In this document: piece by piece, positions 20,980 to 32,200 of the stretch
Layout of the letters: each line of letters opens with the position of its first letter
How positions within the stretch are numbered: position 1 is the stretch's first letter
Origin: Ilex aquifolium
Taxonomy: Eukaryota > Streptophyta > Magnoliopsida > Aquifoliales > Aquifoliaceae
NCBI GenBank assembly: GCA_951799425.1
Contig: OX637409.1
Span: forward strand, 13,178,960-13,242,959
Direction: 5' to 3'
DNA length: 64,000 bases
Notes under the pieces: model-generated
Databases searched by the model: none
What the model saw: only the letters and a program-made list of their open reading frames with translations
What the model was told of the DNA's origin: nothing
Position numbers and translations under genes: made by a program

Positions 20980-22716
20980 CACGGGCAGTTGATGGGTTGG
21001 CTTGCAAGCCTTACTCTGCAGGACGAGGTAGACAGGAGTTGAGTCTACCTCGGGTGGTTTGTGAGTTTGAGGATGTTTTTCCGGACGAACTTTCGGGATT
21101 ACCTCCGCATAGAGATGTAAACTTTACCATTGAGTTGCATCCCGATACATCGCCCATTTCTATGACTCCACACAGGATGGCGCCAGCTGAGTTGCAAGAA
21201 CTCAAGGTCCAATTACAGGAATTGTTGGACAAGGGCTTTATTAGACCGAGCACTTCACCCTGGGGCGCTCCGGTATTGTTTTCCAAGAAGAAGGATAAGA
21301 CCCTTCGTTTGTGTATAGACTATCGGCAGTTGAACTGGGTCACTATCAGGAATAGGTATCCTTTGCCGAAGATTGACGATTTGTTTGACCAGCTAAGAGG
21401 GGCGCGGGTCTACTCCAAGATAGATCTACACACGGGTTACCATCAGTTGAGGGTTAGGGAGGCAGATATCCCTAAGACGGCGTTTAGGACGCGGTATGGG
21501 CATTTCGAGTTCACGGTTATGCCTTTTGGATTGACGAATGCCCCAATGGCATTCATGGATCTCATGCATAGAATATTCCAACCCTACCTAGATCATTTTG
21601 TTGTGGTCTTTGTTGACGACATCTTGATCTACTCCAAGTCTGAGGAGGAGCATGAGGGTCACTTAAAGATTATTCTTCAGGCGTTGAGAGACCACCAGTT
21701 GCACGCCAAGTTCAGCAAGTGTGAATTTTGGCTTACGGAGGTAAAGTTTTTGGGACACGTCGTATCGGCTTCGGGGGTGTCGGTTGACCGTGAGAAGGTT
21801 GAGGCAGTTATGAGTTGGGAGAGGCCGAAGTCAGTCTTCGAGATACGCAGTTTCTTGGGATTGGCAGGGTACTACCGGAGGTTCATCAAGGACTTCTCCC
21901 GACTAGCCGCACCTATGACCAGGTTGACCCGGAAGGAGGTCAAGTTCCAATGGGATGAATCATGTGAGAAGGCATTCCAGGAGTTGAAGAGAAGACTTAC
22001 TTCAGCTCCTATTTTGATAGTCTCGCAGAGGGGACAGATGTACACAGCGTACTGTGATGCCTCTAGAGACGAACTTGGTTATGTTTTGATGCAGTCCGAG
22101 AGGGTAGTGGCTTATGGTTCTCGGCAGTTAAAGAACTACGAGCAGAATTACCCCACACATGACATGGAGTTAGCGGCCATTGTCTTTGCCTTGAAGGCTT
22201 GACACCACTATTATACGGAGAGGAGTTCGAGGTGTTTTCGAACCACAAAAGTCTAAAATATATTTTCACTCAGCGGGACCTCAACATGAGGCAACGTAGG
22301 TGGATGGAGTACCTGGAGGACTACGACTTCACCTTGCATTACCATCCCAGTAAGGCAAATATGGTGGCCGATGCACTTAGCCGGAAGTCACGGGGAGTTG
22401 TGGCTAGTGTGACTTACCGAGAATGGCGGATGCTCGAGACTGTGGGACAGTTTGGGCTACATTATCGGGGTCAGACTCAGGGTGTTTTAGGGAGCTTGGT
22501 GGCTACGCCTTCCCTACTGAGCAGGGTGATTGAGTCCCAGGGGCAGGACCCAGAGTTATCATCCATCATGGACCGAGTGCAGACGGGTACTAGTGATGAG
22601 GGCTGGGCCATTCACTTGGATGGCAGTCTTCGGTTTAGGGGAAAGGTTGTGGTTCCCCAGTCGGCGGATCTGAGAGAGGAGATCCTTCAGGGAGTTCCAT
22701 TGCTCCCGTTTTGCTG
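20976..22716 (+). pseudogene. Reverse transcriptase and RNase H of B
   Basis: A different frame from the protease. RT blocks: [45 protein letters not shown], and the catalytic [10 protein letters not shown] with both Asp intact (around 21609). RNase [31 protein letters not shown], then a TGA stop at 22200-22202, continuing in another frame with [14 protein letters not shown] and VADALSRKS. Near 22690 another 1-bp frame change precedes the zinc-binding part of integrase, which the solo LTR interrupts. Confidence 0.9.
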
Positions 22717-22721
22717 TGCAT
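22717..22721. repeat. Target-site duplication TGCAT, left copy
   Basis: TGCAT directly before the solo LTR; the other copy is at 24602-24606. Five bases is the usual gypsy duplication length. Confidence 0.9.
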
Positions 22722-24601
22722 TGATGAGCACATAATATTGCATATTTGAAGGGCTCATTACATGCATTTTAACTCAACTTTTGCATTTAAGTGCTTAGAA
22801 GTTAGCCGTTTTGAACTATAATGTTGATATTTTGATGTTGCAACCTTTTATAGCTTAAATGATTGATTTTAGGACATTGCAACCTTGATGGATGTGTGGT
22901 GAAGGCATGGACACAATACATGAAGAATTGGAGGCTTAAAAGTGAAGAAATCAAGAAGGCATTGGTGCTTGGGAACAATGGCACCAGCTGCAGCAATAAT
23001 TGGAAGCACTGCCTCTGAATTCCTCCATTTTGACCATGATCTACTCAGAATTTGGAAACGTTCAAAACATGAAAGTTGTAGATATGGGTGTCTTCTGTTT
23101 GGTTTCAAAATTTCAGCCCAATCCAACGGTTAGATCAAGAGTTATGCCGATTCTACCGAAGGTGGTCCAGTGCAGAAAAACAGTACCGGTACTCGGTACC
23201 GGTACCAAATGGTACCGGTACCTAGTACCGGTACTCCGGACCTTCTGGTCGCGAAAACAGCCTGTAACTCAACTTTGAGGCTTGGGGGTCCCACCTACAC
23301 TTCTCCCACGCCTATCCCAACATTTCCTTACACATTTGCAGGTCTCTTACACATTTTGGAAGACTTTTGAGGCTTGGCATTCAAGGAGGAAGAGAGAGAA
23401 ATGGGCTGCCATGTGGGTTGCAGGCTAGCCTGTCCAAGGCTTCAACTCAGCCCCTATTTGGTGTAAGACCTGCACACACCTAGGGGGGACCCTCCATGGA
23501 CGAAATTGAAGGCTCTCACTCTCCATTATACATTCAACATTCAACACACAAAAAGAGGGTTGGCTACCTAAGCTTAGGAGTAGAGATAGAGAGCTCCAAG
23601 GAGGAAGAAGATGAATAGTGTAATGTAATTTCGTTTTTGCACTTCTTCCATCCTTTTCCATGTAATCTATTGTAAGACTTGTTTAAAGTTTTGTTTATTG
23701 TCTTTAATCTCATTTATTTCAAGAACTTTGCAAGTTTCAATACACCATTTTACATTTCACCATTGTTGCTCAAGTTCTTCATTTTCAAGCTTAAAATGGG
23801 TATTGAATATTTTTCTCCTTAGTTTACGATTTCTTGCTTTAAGATAAGTTTCATGCTTCATGCTTCATGTCTTCATTATATCCATTTACATTATTATGCT
23901 TGTCTTTCATTTTACCATGAGTAGTTAGATTTAAGTTGGTAAATCCAAAGGAAAATTTCTCTTGGGGATTCCATTTCAACTCATTCTCCTCCCTCCCTTA
24001 AGAGTCCAATGGTTCGGTTTGACGGGGTTGAGAGTGGATGAATTGGTGCCTTTGATATTCCGTAGACTTGTCACGGTTTATTCTTAGATCATCACCAACC
24101 TCATCCCTAGCTTCCCCCGAATCAATTGTTCATTCATGCTCTATCGGAGTTAAGGAGGGATTGGAGTTGAAATGGTAGTCCTATTGGAGTGACTTCCTTT
24201 GGATTAGCCAACATTGTTTTCTTGCATTTTCCATACATAAACACAACCACAAAACACAAATACAAGATTTTACACTTTCTTTTCTCTTTTGCAAAATCAC
24301 CTTCCATAGAATTCCCTTTCCTTCCTTGAGGAGACGACCTTGGAATACTTTCCAAGTAAAACACACGACAACGAAAGACTCCTTGCGATTGGGGAGCACT
24401 TTTGTTCACCACACACGCATTCCATTTCATAACATTTTGTTCATTCCACAATTCCATCCACATCCATTTTGTTGTTGTTTCCTATCTTCTTGCATCATCC
24501 GGAGGGAGAGTGACACTCCCCCATCACTATAAGCCACATACACACATTGAGGGTGAGGGTGATGTTACGAGGTTAGGAACGACGTAGTTTCCAATCAATC
24601 A
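22722..24601 (+). repeat. Solo LTR, Athila-like, with intact target duplication
   Basis: 1880 bp, starts TGATGAGCACATAA and ends CCAATCAATCA. It is a distant homologue of the array LTRs: shared blocks are the start, CAGCCTGTAACTCAACTTTG at 23258 (compare 27809) and TTGCGATTGGGGAG near the end (24383; compare 28934). There is no internal region. TGCAT flanks both sides, and the integrase reading continues across it. It most likely arose by recombination between the two LTRs of a complete insertion. Confidence 0.93.
23181..23234. repeat. GGTACCGGTACC palindrome cluster in the solo LTR
   Basis: Four words AGTACCGGTACT, GGTACCGGTACC, GGTACCGGTACC and AGTACCGGTACT in 54 bp, arranged so that the outer two and the inner two match each other. 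The cluster ends about 25 bp before the CAGCCTGTAACTC block, which in the array LTRs directly follows the CCTTCCGGAAGG cluster. Confidence 0.9.
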
Positions 24602-24606
24602 TGCAT
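24602..24606. repeat. Target-site duplication TGCAT, right copy
   Basis: Matches 22717-22721 exactly. Confidence 0.9.
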
Positions 24607-25855
24607 CCAGACGGCACGAAGATGTATCATGATCTTCGTCACCAGTATTATTGGAGTGGGATGAAGAGACACGTCGAAGATTTTGTTAGTCGATGTCTCA
24701 CGTGTCAGAAGGTCAAGGCCGAGCACCAGAGACCAGCAGGGTTGCTCCAGCCTTTGGAGGTGGCTGAGTGGAAGTGGGAGCACGTCACGATGGATTTTGT
24801 GACCCACTTGCCACGGACATCGCGAGGGCATGACGCGGTATGGGTGATAGTGGACCGGCTTACAAAGTCGGCATACTTTTTGGCGGTGCGAATGACCTTC
24901 ACACTGGAGGAATTCTGCAGGTTGTATATACGAGAGATTGTCCGGTTGCATGGGGTGCCCGTATCTATAGTATCGGATCGGGATCCCAGGTTCACAGCTC
25001 ATTTTTTGGGAGAGTTTCCAGCGAGCCATGGGGACACAGTTGATGATGAACACAACCTTTCATCCCCAGACAGACGGTCAGTCGGAGAGGACCATCCAGA
25101 CATTAGAGGACATGCTACGAGCATGCGTCCTAGATCTCAAGGGTAGCTGGGAAAAACACTTATCCTTAGTGGAGTTTGCCTACAACAATAGTTATCAAGC
25201 AAGCATTCAGATGGCACCCTATGAGGCACTATATGGGAGGCCTTGTCGTTCTCCGGTGTGTTGGACGGAGGTGGGAGAGAGACCCTCCACGGGTCCAGAT
25301 CTGATTAGAGATACCTCAGAGAAGGTGTACTTGATTCAGAAGCGTTTTCTCACGGCTCAGAGACGACAGAAGAGCTATGCTGACAGACGAAGGCGACCTT
25401 TGGAATTTGAGGTTAGTGATCATGTCTTCTTGAAGGTGATGCCTAAGAGGGGAGTGGTCAGATTCGGAAAGCAGGGAAAGCTGTTGCCGAGGTTTATCGG
25501 GCCCTTCGAGGTACACGAAAGGGTGGGTACAGTGGCTTACCGGTTGGCGTTGCTGCCAAATTTATCGGGTGTTCATGCGGTGTTCTATGTTTCTATGCTC
25601 CGGAAGTATACTCCAGATCCGACACATGTGGTGGATTGTGGTGAGTTGATTGTTGATGCGGATGGGACCTTCGAGGAGGGACCGGTGCGTATCATGGATA
25701 GCTGGGAGCAGGTTTTGCAAGGCAAGACCGTGAGGCTAGTGAAGGTGTTGTGGCAGCACCGAGGTACAGAGGAGGCGACATGGGAGCGTGCAGACACCAT
25801 ACGAACTAGTTATCCGTTTTTGTTCGAGTACGGAGGTACATGTTTACAATGTTAA
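24607..25855 (+). pseudogene. Integrase and chromodomain-like tail of B
   Basis: Continues from the zinc-binding region (CLTCQKVKAEH) to the catalytic residues: Asp in TMDFVTHLPR, Asp in SIVSDRDPRF, Glu in TDGQSERTIQ. A frameshift lies at about 25010-25028. The second frame (275 residues) includes PYEALYGRPCRSP, the GPF-type C-terminal fold (RFIGPFEVHERVG) and a chromodomain-like tail (VRIMDSWEQVLQGKTVRLVK...TWE, about 25685-25790). Such tails direct chromoviruses to modified histones. The stop is at 25853-25855. Confidence 0.9.
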
Positions 25856-25929
25856 GTATAGTATTACTTGTTTCATATGCATGCGATTAAGTGTGTATGT
25901 GTGTGTGAATTTCGAGGATGAAATTATTT

Positions 25930-25942
25930 TAAGGGGAAAGAA
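25930..25942 (+). other. 3' polypurine tract of B
   Basis: TAAGGGGAAAGAA directly before the LTR start TGTAAAAACC. Confidence 0.85.
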
Positions 25943-27182
25943 TGTAAAAACCGGGCAAATTTAAACTTTTATGAAAAAGGGGTAAAACGGTAATTTGTCA
26001 CTACGATACGAGTTACAAATCCGAATTTTTCTAGAGCTTGGATGGCGAAACGGACCTCACCGTTGGATTCGTCTTGCGAAATCTAGTTACCTAGACAAAT
26101 TTCATCGAATTCTGAGATAGTCGGATTTTTCACGTTTTACGACCGGGTCTCGGGTGACCCCAAAAACGAAATTTTTATTAAAATTTGAAATTTTGGAAAT
26201 AATTTAAATAAATTTCATACAAAATATTTTGAGCTTAAACCGGTACGAAATTTAATCGTTTCGGGACGAAAACGGACCCGGGAAAGGGGGAGCGTGTGGA
26301 CGTGGGCCAAGCTTTAAAACTATAAATAAGGGGTCAAAAATCTGATTTTTCAGATAGCATTCTGCTGGGTTCTCTGCTGGTCTTCAACGTTGGAGAGAAA
26401 GAGAGAAAAGAAGAGAAAAACTCAACATTCTCTCTACGATCTACGGCCCTACGGTGCTCGAATCAACACGAGCCAAGAATTAAAGTTGTTCTACTCGACG
26501 AGGGCTACGCCTACGTACCAAAAAGAGCGAATTTCACCGAAGTTCAAGAAACGGGATTTTGGGAAATCAAAGTCTAAGAACTTGGGTTGTGTTCTTGAAG
26601 CTTCCTACGGATATTTTACGCTTCAAGAGGTAGGGTTTTCTCCCTAATTAGATTTATTTTCAACCTAGAATGATTATATGGAATGGGTAGGCTGTTAGAG
26701 AATTTTAACACTTGCCTATTGTTTAGAATTTGATGAAATGGGCATTGGAAATGGGTAGGTTGATAGAAGTTGTATCACTTGCCTATTATTGTGAAAATTG
26801 AGGGAATGGGTGTTGAGAATAGGTAGAATAATTTCTATCATGAATTAGGTATGTGGGAATTACCTAATGTGATTCTTAAGTTGTATGATTAATTGAACAA
26901 ATTATGTGATGACATGATTGGATGCCTTGAAGGTGTTTGAAATAAGTGCAAATGTGAAATCAAGTATGGTTGCATAGATAATGTGATAACATGCAAGGGA
27001 CTTGTTATGGGTGAGATATTAATATATGTCTTATGATATGTTAGCATTATGATAAGTGTGGAAATTATATGCTTGGAAATTGTGTTATACGAAATGTTGA
27101 TATATACATGTGTTTTGTTGTTGGGTATAGAATGTTAATATATGTTTATTGATATATTGACATTGAAATGGATAATGGTGAT
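25943..27182 (+). repeat. 3' LTR of B, 5' portion, interrupted by the array
   Basis: Starts TGTAAAAACCGGGC after the polypurine tract. It has a TATA box (26321-26328, TATAAATA) and a purine-rich, probably transcribed, segment from about 26390. It stops at 27182, where the first array LTR begins. The missing end, known from the 5' LTR (to GGGGCGTCACA), should lie to the right of the array. Confidence 0.8.
26321..26328 (+). promoter_or_regulatory. TATA box in the 3' LTR of B
   Basis: TATAAATA followed by AGGGG, about 380 bp into the LTR. Typical of a U3 promoter. Confidence 0.65.
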
Positions 27183-29118
27183 TGATTAGCACATAACAAT
27201 GACATGTATGGTGTGCTAATGTGCTTTTGTTTCACCTTTTTTGTCAATCAATGGGAGTGTTTTGGTTTTGATTGTGGCTTGATGGAATTTTGGGTGAATG
27301 CATGTAAAATGATGTAAATGACATGATTTAAACCCCCATGGTGTTATACGAGGCTAATGGAGTGTATGGGGTAGCTTTAAGGATGGTTTGGAGGGGAAAG
27401 AAATCCAATTTTTGCTCACAGTCTGAAAACCTTCCGGAAGGTGTATGTCGGCCTTCCGGAAGGTTTTGCTAAAAACCCTGGATGCCTTGTTCACAGCTAA
27501 TACCTTCCGGAAGGTTTTGTCCACTGGAATGAACCTTCCGGAAGATTTTAGCTACTGGAGTAAAACCTTCCGGAAGGACTTGTCGACTGGAATGGACCTT
27601 CCGGAAGGTTTTGCCTTGAGTTTCTTTTTGACTGCGAAAATCTTCCGGAAGACTTGTCTACTGGAATGAACCTTCCGGAAGATTTTTGCTACTGATGTCG
27701 ACCTTCCGGAAGTTCTTGCATTTGATTCTTTTCATTTAACTGTTCTTTCAGCGACCTTCCGGTAGGTGTATGTCGACCTTCCGGAAGGTTTTTGCACTTT
27801 TCTCCAGACAGCCTGTAACTCAACTTTGCGGCTTGGAGGGTCCCACATGCACTTCTCCTACATGCTTCCTGACATCCCTTACACATCCTGGAGCCTCCCT
27901 CACCCCTGCATTGATTTGGATGAGTCTCGATAATTAATGAAGAGAGAGAAGAAGAAGGAATCTGGGTGGGCAGACAGCTCTGCCTCACCCCCTGTCCAGC
28001 CCATGTTGCTGCACCCCTAGTGATGGAGATCAACTCTGTAGACCTCCCTCTCTCTCCAGGCACGTTTTGGGGGGAAAGCAAGAGTCTCCTTGGGGGGGTA
28101 TTCATTCATCATGTATTGGAGGATATAGTTTTAGAGAGAGGAGCTCTAGGCAGAGAAGAGGATGAATAGTGGTTTTTAGAGAGAGAAAGTGACGATTTTA
28201 CCATTTCTCCTACTGCATTTGTCTTGTAATCTTGAGTAAGAATCTTAGTAGTTCATTGAATGCCATAAATGTTGTTTTCCCTTCATGTTTGGTTAGTTGA
28301 ATGCTCATTTAATATTTCACCATTAATGCTTCAAGTTCTTCACTTTCATAGCTATGTAATGGGTTTAAATGCATGTTCTTTTAGCTCATAAATTCTTGCA
28401 CTTAGTAGCTTTAGAAGTTCATAGATTTGCAATGCACTTCTATTACATAGTCATCTCCATTCCAAGTATGAGTAGCTAAATCCTCTAGTTGGCAAGACCA
28501 AGAGGGATCTCCTTTGGGGATACCATTTCAACTCTTTCTCCTCTTTCCCTTTAGAGTCAAATGGTTCGTGTTGACCGGACAGAAGATGGATGAGTCGATG
28601 AGTCTTTGATAAACCGTAGGCCTAGTCACGGTTTATGCTTAGATACTCACCGATGTCATCCTCGGCTTTCCGTGATTCAAGCGTTTATTCATGCTCAATC
28701 GGAGGAGTGATTTGAGTTGAGGTGGTATACCCATTGGAGTGATCTCTTGGAATTGCCAACACTTGTTTTATCATTACATTTTCATTAGCATACACTTCAC
28801 CAATCAACTCTCAAGACAAAAGATTTTACATTTCCGTTTTTCACCAAATCACTTCAATCTTGATTCACTACCTTCCCTGTGGATACGACCTTGGAATACT
28901 CTTCCAAGTAACTCACAACACACGAAAGTCTCCTTGCGATTGGGGAGTATTTTTGTGCATACATATCCCATATTTACATCTTCCCATTTCCCTTTCCTCA
29001 TTGCCCTTTCTTTTGACACTATCCCTAGGGGAAGAAACTCTTCTCCCCCGTCCATACATTGCATACATTGAGGGATAGTAATTAGGGGTTAGGAAAGACA
29101 TCGTTTTTGTGACAATCA
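27183..29118 (+). repeat. Array LTR 1
   Basis: 1936 bp, starts TGATTAGCAC and ends GTGACAATCA (inverted TGATT/AATCA). It lacks one 30-bp unit of the palindrome cluster that LTRs 2-4 have, and it differs from LTR 2 at about ten bases by eye. It is the outermost LTR on this side, so its start marks the insertion point in element B. Confidence 0.93.
27427..27800. repeat. TTCCGGAA palindrome minisatellite in LTR 1
   Basis: About ten exact TTCCGGAA cores, six of them within full CCTTCCGGAAGG, separated by spacers such as TTTTGTCCACTGGAATGAA. The repeat unit is about 30 bp. The same block is at 37190-37590, 46985-47385 and 56777-57177 with one more unit. An open frame runs through it only because the unit length is a multiple of three. 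Confidence 0.92.
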
Positions 29119-29122
29119 TTTT

Positions 29123-29140
29123 TGGCGCCGTTGCCGGGGA
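29123..29140 (+). other. Primer-binding site, unit 1, tRNA-Asp type
   Basis: TGGCGCCGTTGCCGGGGA, four bases after the LTR end. Confidence 0.93.
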
Positions 29141-29180
29141 AGGCTAGTGTCAAATCAAGGAAGTGATTTCCGAACAACGG

Positions 29181-29208
29181 AGGTAAGTCCCGTGATCTTC
29201 ATCACGGG
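29181..29208 (+). promoter_or_regulatory. Leader with consensus 5' splice site and 8-bp hairpin, unit 1
   Basis: AGGTAAGT (29181-29188) matches the plant 5' splice-site consensus. It is followed at once by CCCGTGAT-CTTC-ATCACGGG (29189-29208), a perfect 8-bp stem with a 4-base loop. It lies between the primer site and the gag start. In retroviruses this region holds the major splice donor and packaging hairpins; that role here is an inference. Confidence 0.5.
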
Positions 29209-29277
29209 CTGAGGTACGTTGTCTTGTGTACATATTCTTGTTTGTTTATAATTTCATTTGTATAGATATCTTGTTGC

Positions 29278-32200
29278 ATGTGGGGAAGGGACGACTATCA
29301 CCGATTAGTTAGACAACCCTTAGACCCCAACATGAACATCGACCAAGACCCACCCGAAGATGCGGGTGACAATTTTGAAAATGTGGATGCCAACCCAAAC
29401 ATCCAAGGGGGTGGAAATTTTGAAAATGTTGGTGCAAATCCAAATGTTCAAAGGGGTGGGGGATTACCCGAACATAGGATGCCTAACCCAAGAATGCAAT
29501 ATCCCCCTCTCGATGCTTTTGATAATGAGGATGCTAACCCGAATAGGCAAATGGGTGGGGGATTCCAACAACCTAGGATGCCCAACCCACGAGTGCAATT
29601 TCCCCCACCTAGGAATGAAGGGAACATCCAACTTGACCCTCCACCAAGGACAATGCGGGAGTTCCTTCAGCCGACCCGTAGCTCCACACCATCATGCCTT
29701 GTCCTTCCTGTCCAAGCACATCTCTTTGTAATCAAACCATGGATGTTGCAACTACTCCCTAAATTCCATGGGGTTGAGAAGGAAAACCCTTATATTCATC
29801 TAAAGTCTTATGAGGAAATAGTTGCAACCTTTATCCCAAATTACAACATGGAAGAGATTGCAAGGATGAAACTCTTCTCTTTTTACTTGGAGGGTAAGGC
29901 AAAGATTTGGTTTGATTCCATGGGACCTCGGACCATGCTATCTTGGGACCATATAGTTTCATTCTTTTTGAAAAAGTTTTTTCCGGTTCATAGAACCACT
30001 TCATTGAAGAAAGACATTCAAAACTTTTCTGAAAAACCCAATGAACAATTCTATCAGTGTTGGGAGCGATATAGAGATTTGATTCAATCCATACCACATC
30101 ATGGTTTTAAATCGTGGCAATTGGTGAGTTTCTTTTATGAAGGAATCTCACCAACCCATAGGCAATTTATTGACATGATGTGCAATGGTGAATTTTTGAA
30201 CAAAGACCCTGACGAGACCCTTGATTACTTTGGTACCTTGGCCGAAAATGCACAATCGTGGGATGTTAGGGATCCAAGTGATGTACCTAGGACAATGCCA
30301 GTGAGTAGTCAACCACCACGGGGAGAGATGTATGACTTAAAAGACCGTGAGGATCTACTTTCCCAAATTTCCAAATTGTCTAGGAAAGTGGATAGCCTTG
30401 AGGTGGAAAGGAGACGAGAGGTGTCTAATGTGTCAAGAGTCGAGGAGGCTTGTTCTATTTGTGGGGGTGTCGATCATTCCACGTCGGAGTGTCCGAGCAT
30501 TCCGGCACTTAAAGAGACATACCATGAACAGGCCAATGCCTTCAACCAACCGAGGCAATCATTTCCTCAAAATTCCAACACTTACAATTCAGGGTATCGT
30601 GATCACCCTAATTTCAGTTGGAGGAATGAGAACCCCATTCCTTATGGCTCAAACACATATACACCTCCCGCACCTCCTAGGCAAAGCCAATTTCAATCCC
30701 AGGGTCAAGGGCAAGCCTCTAACTCCCAATACCCACGGTCTAATCCGCAAGGGTATCAATCCAATCCTCCCCCACAAAATTTCTCCCAACAAGGTCCGTC
30801 TAGTTCTTCCATCTACCAACCCCCTCATAAGAAGAATTTGGAAGATATGCTCCACAATTTCATTCAAACCCAGACCACCCTAAATCAAACCTTCACTAAT
30901 TTCATGCAAAGCCAAACCACCTTCAATAAGGACATTTCGGCCCAACTCACCAAGATCACCAATGCCATTGGGTTGTCTCAACAAGAGAAGGGAAAATTTC
31001 CCTCTCAACCCCAACAAAATCCCAAAGGTCAAAATTTGGTTGAGTTGGCCGAGACTTCCCAGGAGAGTTGTGAGCAACTCAAAGCTGTCACCACACTTAG
31101 GAGTGGTAAACAAATTGAAAAGATGGTGGTGCCAAAGTTGACACCAAAGGCCGCATTGCCAACAGAAAAAGAAATTGAAAGTGAGGCCAAAGAAAGTGTG
31201 GTCGACAAGGGTGAGTCGAGTGAAAGGAGTGAAAGAGATGGGGTTGATAAAGAACATGGGATTGATGATGGTTTATGCTTTCCTTCTATGCCGGCCCCTT
31301 TTCCCCATCGGTTGAAGCCACCTGTCAAGGTGGCTAATTATTCTGACATTTTGGATTTGTTTAAGCAGGTAAAGATCAACATCCCACTCCTTGATGCCAT
31401 CAAGCAAATTCCGTCATGTGCCAAAATATTGAAAGACCTATGCACGGTGAAAAGGAAGTTGAATGTCCGGAAGAAGGCATTTCTCACCGAACAAGTGAGC
31501 TCTATATTGAGGACCAACACTCCTCCAAAATTCAAGGATCCCGGTTGTCCAACAATTGCCATCACCATTGGGAATTGCCGGGTTGAGCAAGCATTGCTTG
31601 ACTTGGGGGCGAGCGTCAATCTTCTTCCTTACTCCGTGTACCAACAACTCAAGCTTGAAGAGTTGAAGCCCACCTCAGTTACACTTCAACTGGCGGATCG
31701 GAGCATACGCACACCAAGGGGAGTAGTGGAAGATGTGCTTGTCCAAGTTGACAATTTTTACTTTCCAGTCGATTTTATTGTATTAGATACACACCCGGTT
31801 GCTAACCTTAATTCCCAAATCCCCGTTATTCTTGGAAGACCTTTCCTTGCTACCGCTAACACTGTGATTAATTGCAGGAATGGTCTAATGAAGTTGGCTT
31901 TTGGGAATATGACCATGGAGCTGAATGTATTCAACTTAGCAAAACAACCCGGGGATGATGTGGAGGTGAACGAGATCAATAGAATCGACACTTTGATTGA
32001 GGAGCAAGTGGAGTTAGAAGGGATGTTGGACTGCATGGAGGAGGACTTTGTTGAACTTGTAAAGTTAGATGAGGAAGAGAGCGTGGAAGAGTTGAAAGGG
32101 GTAACAAAATGGATTCCCACATTTGAGGAGTTGCCTAAGCAAGAAAAGAAGATTTTCCGGTCGGAGGAACAAAAGCCAAATTTGGAGTTGAAGCCGTTAC

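Larger units (their letters stand above)
18401..27182 (+). mobile_element. Tekay/Del-like chromovirus element (B)
   Basis: Plus-strand order: LTR fragment, tRNA-Met primer site, gag, protease, RT, RNase H, integrase, chromodomain-like tail, polypurine tract, start of the 3' LTR. A solo LTR (22722-24601) sits in the integrase. The 3' LTR is interrupted at 27183 by the tandem array. The 5' LTR has lost its first part at the junction with C, so only its end is seen. Several stops and frameshifts make the element inactive. Confidence 0.85.

Noticed and set aside
22942..23278. Open frames of 63 and 92 residues in the solo LTR
   Set aside because: Non-coding LTR sequence; no domain, and they cross the GTACCGGTAC cluster.
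27445..27669. 74-residue open frame with FRKVLSTG and LPEDF/LPEGF repeats, present in all LTRs
   Set aside because: It is the translation of the palindrome minisatellite; its unit length of about 30 bp keeps the frame open by arithmetic. There is no coding signal, and the LTR copies are too similar to show selection.
27427..27800. CRISPR-like array of palindromic repeats with about 18-bp spacers
   Set aside because: Plant nuclear context, repeats and spacers both similar, no cas genes, located inside an LTR; it is a minisatellite.
27689..28105. 138-residue minus-strand open frame in each LTR
   Set aside because: It lies in LTR non-coding sequence, antisense to the element, with no domain; it recurs only because the LTR is repeated.
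30347..30883. 178-residue open frame within the Gag-protease region in another frame
   Set aside because: Shadow of the long Gag-protease frame, which has the recognisable zinc knuckle and Gag domain.
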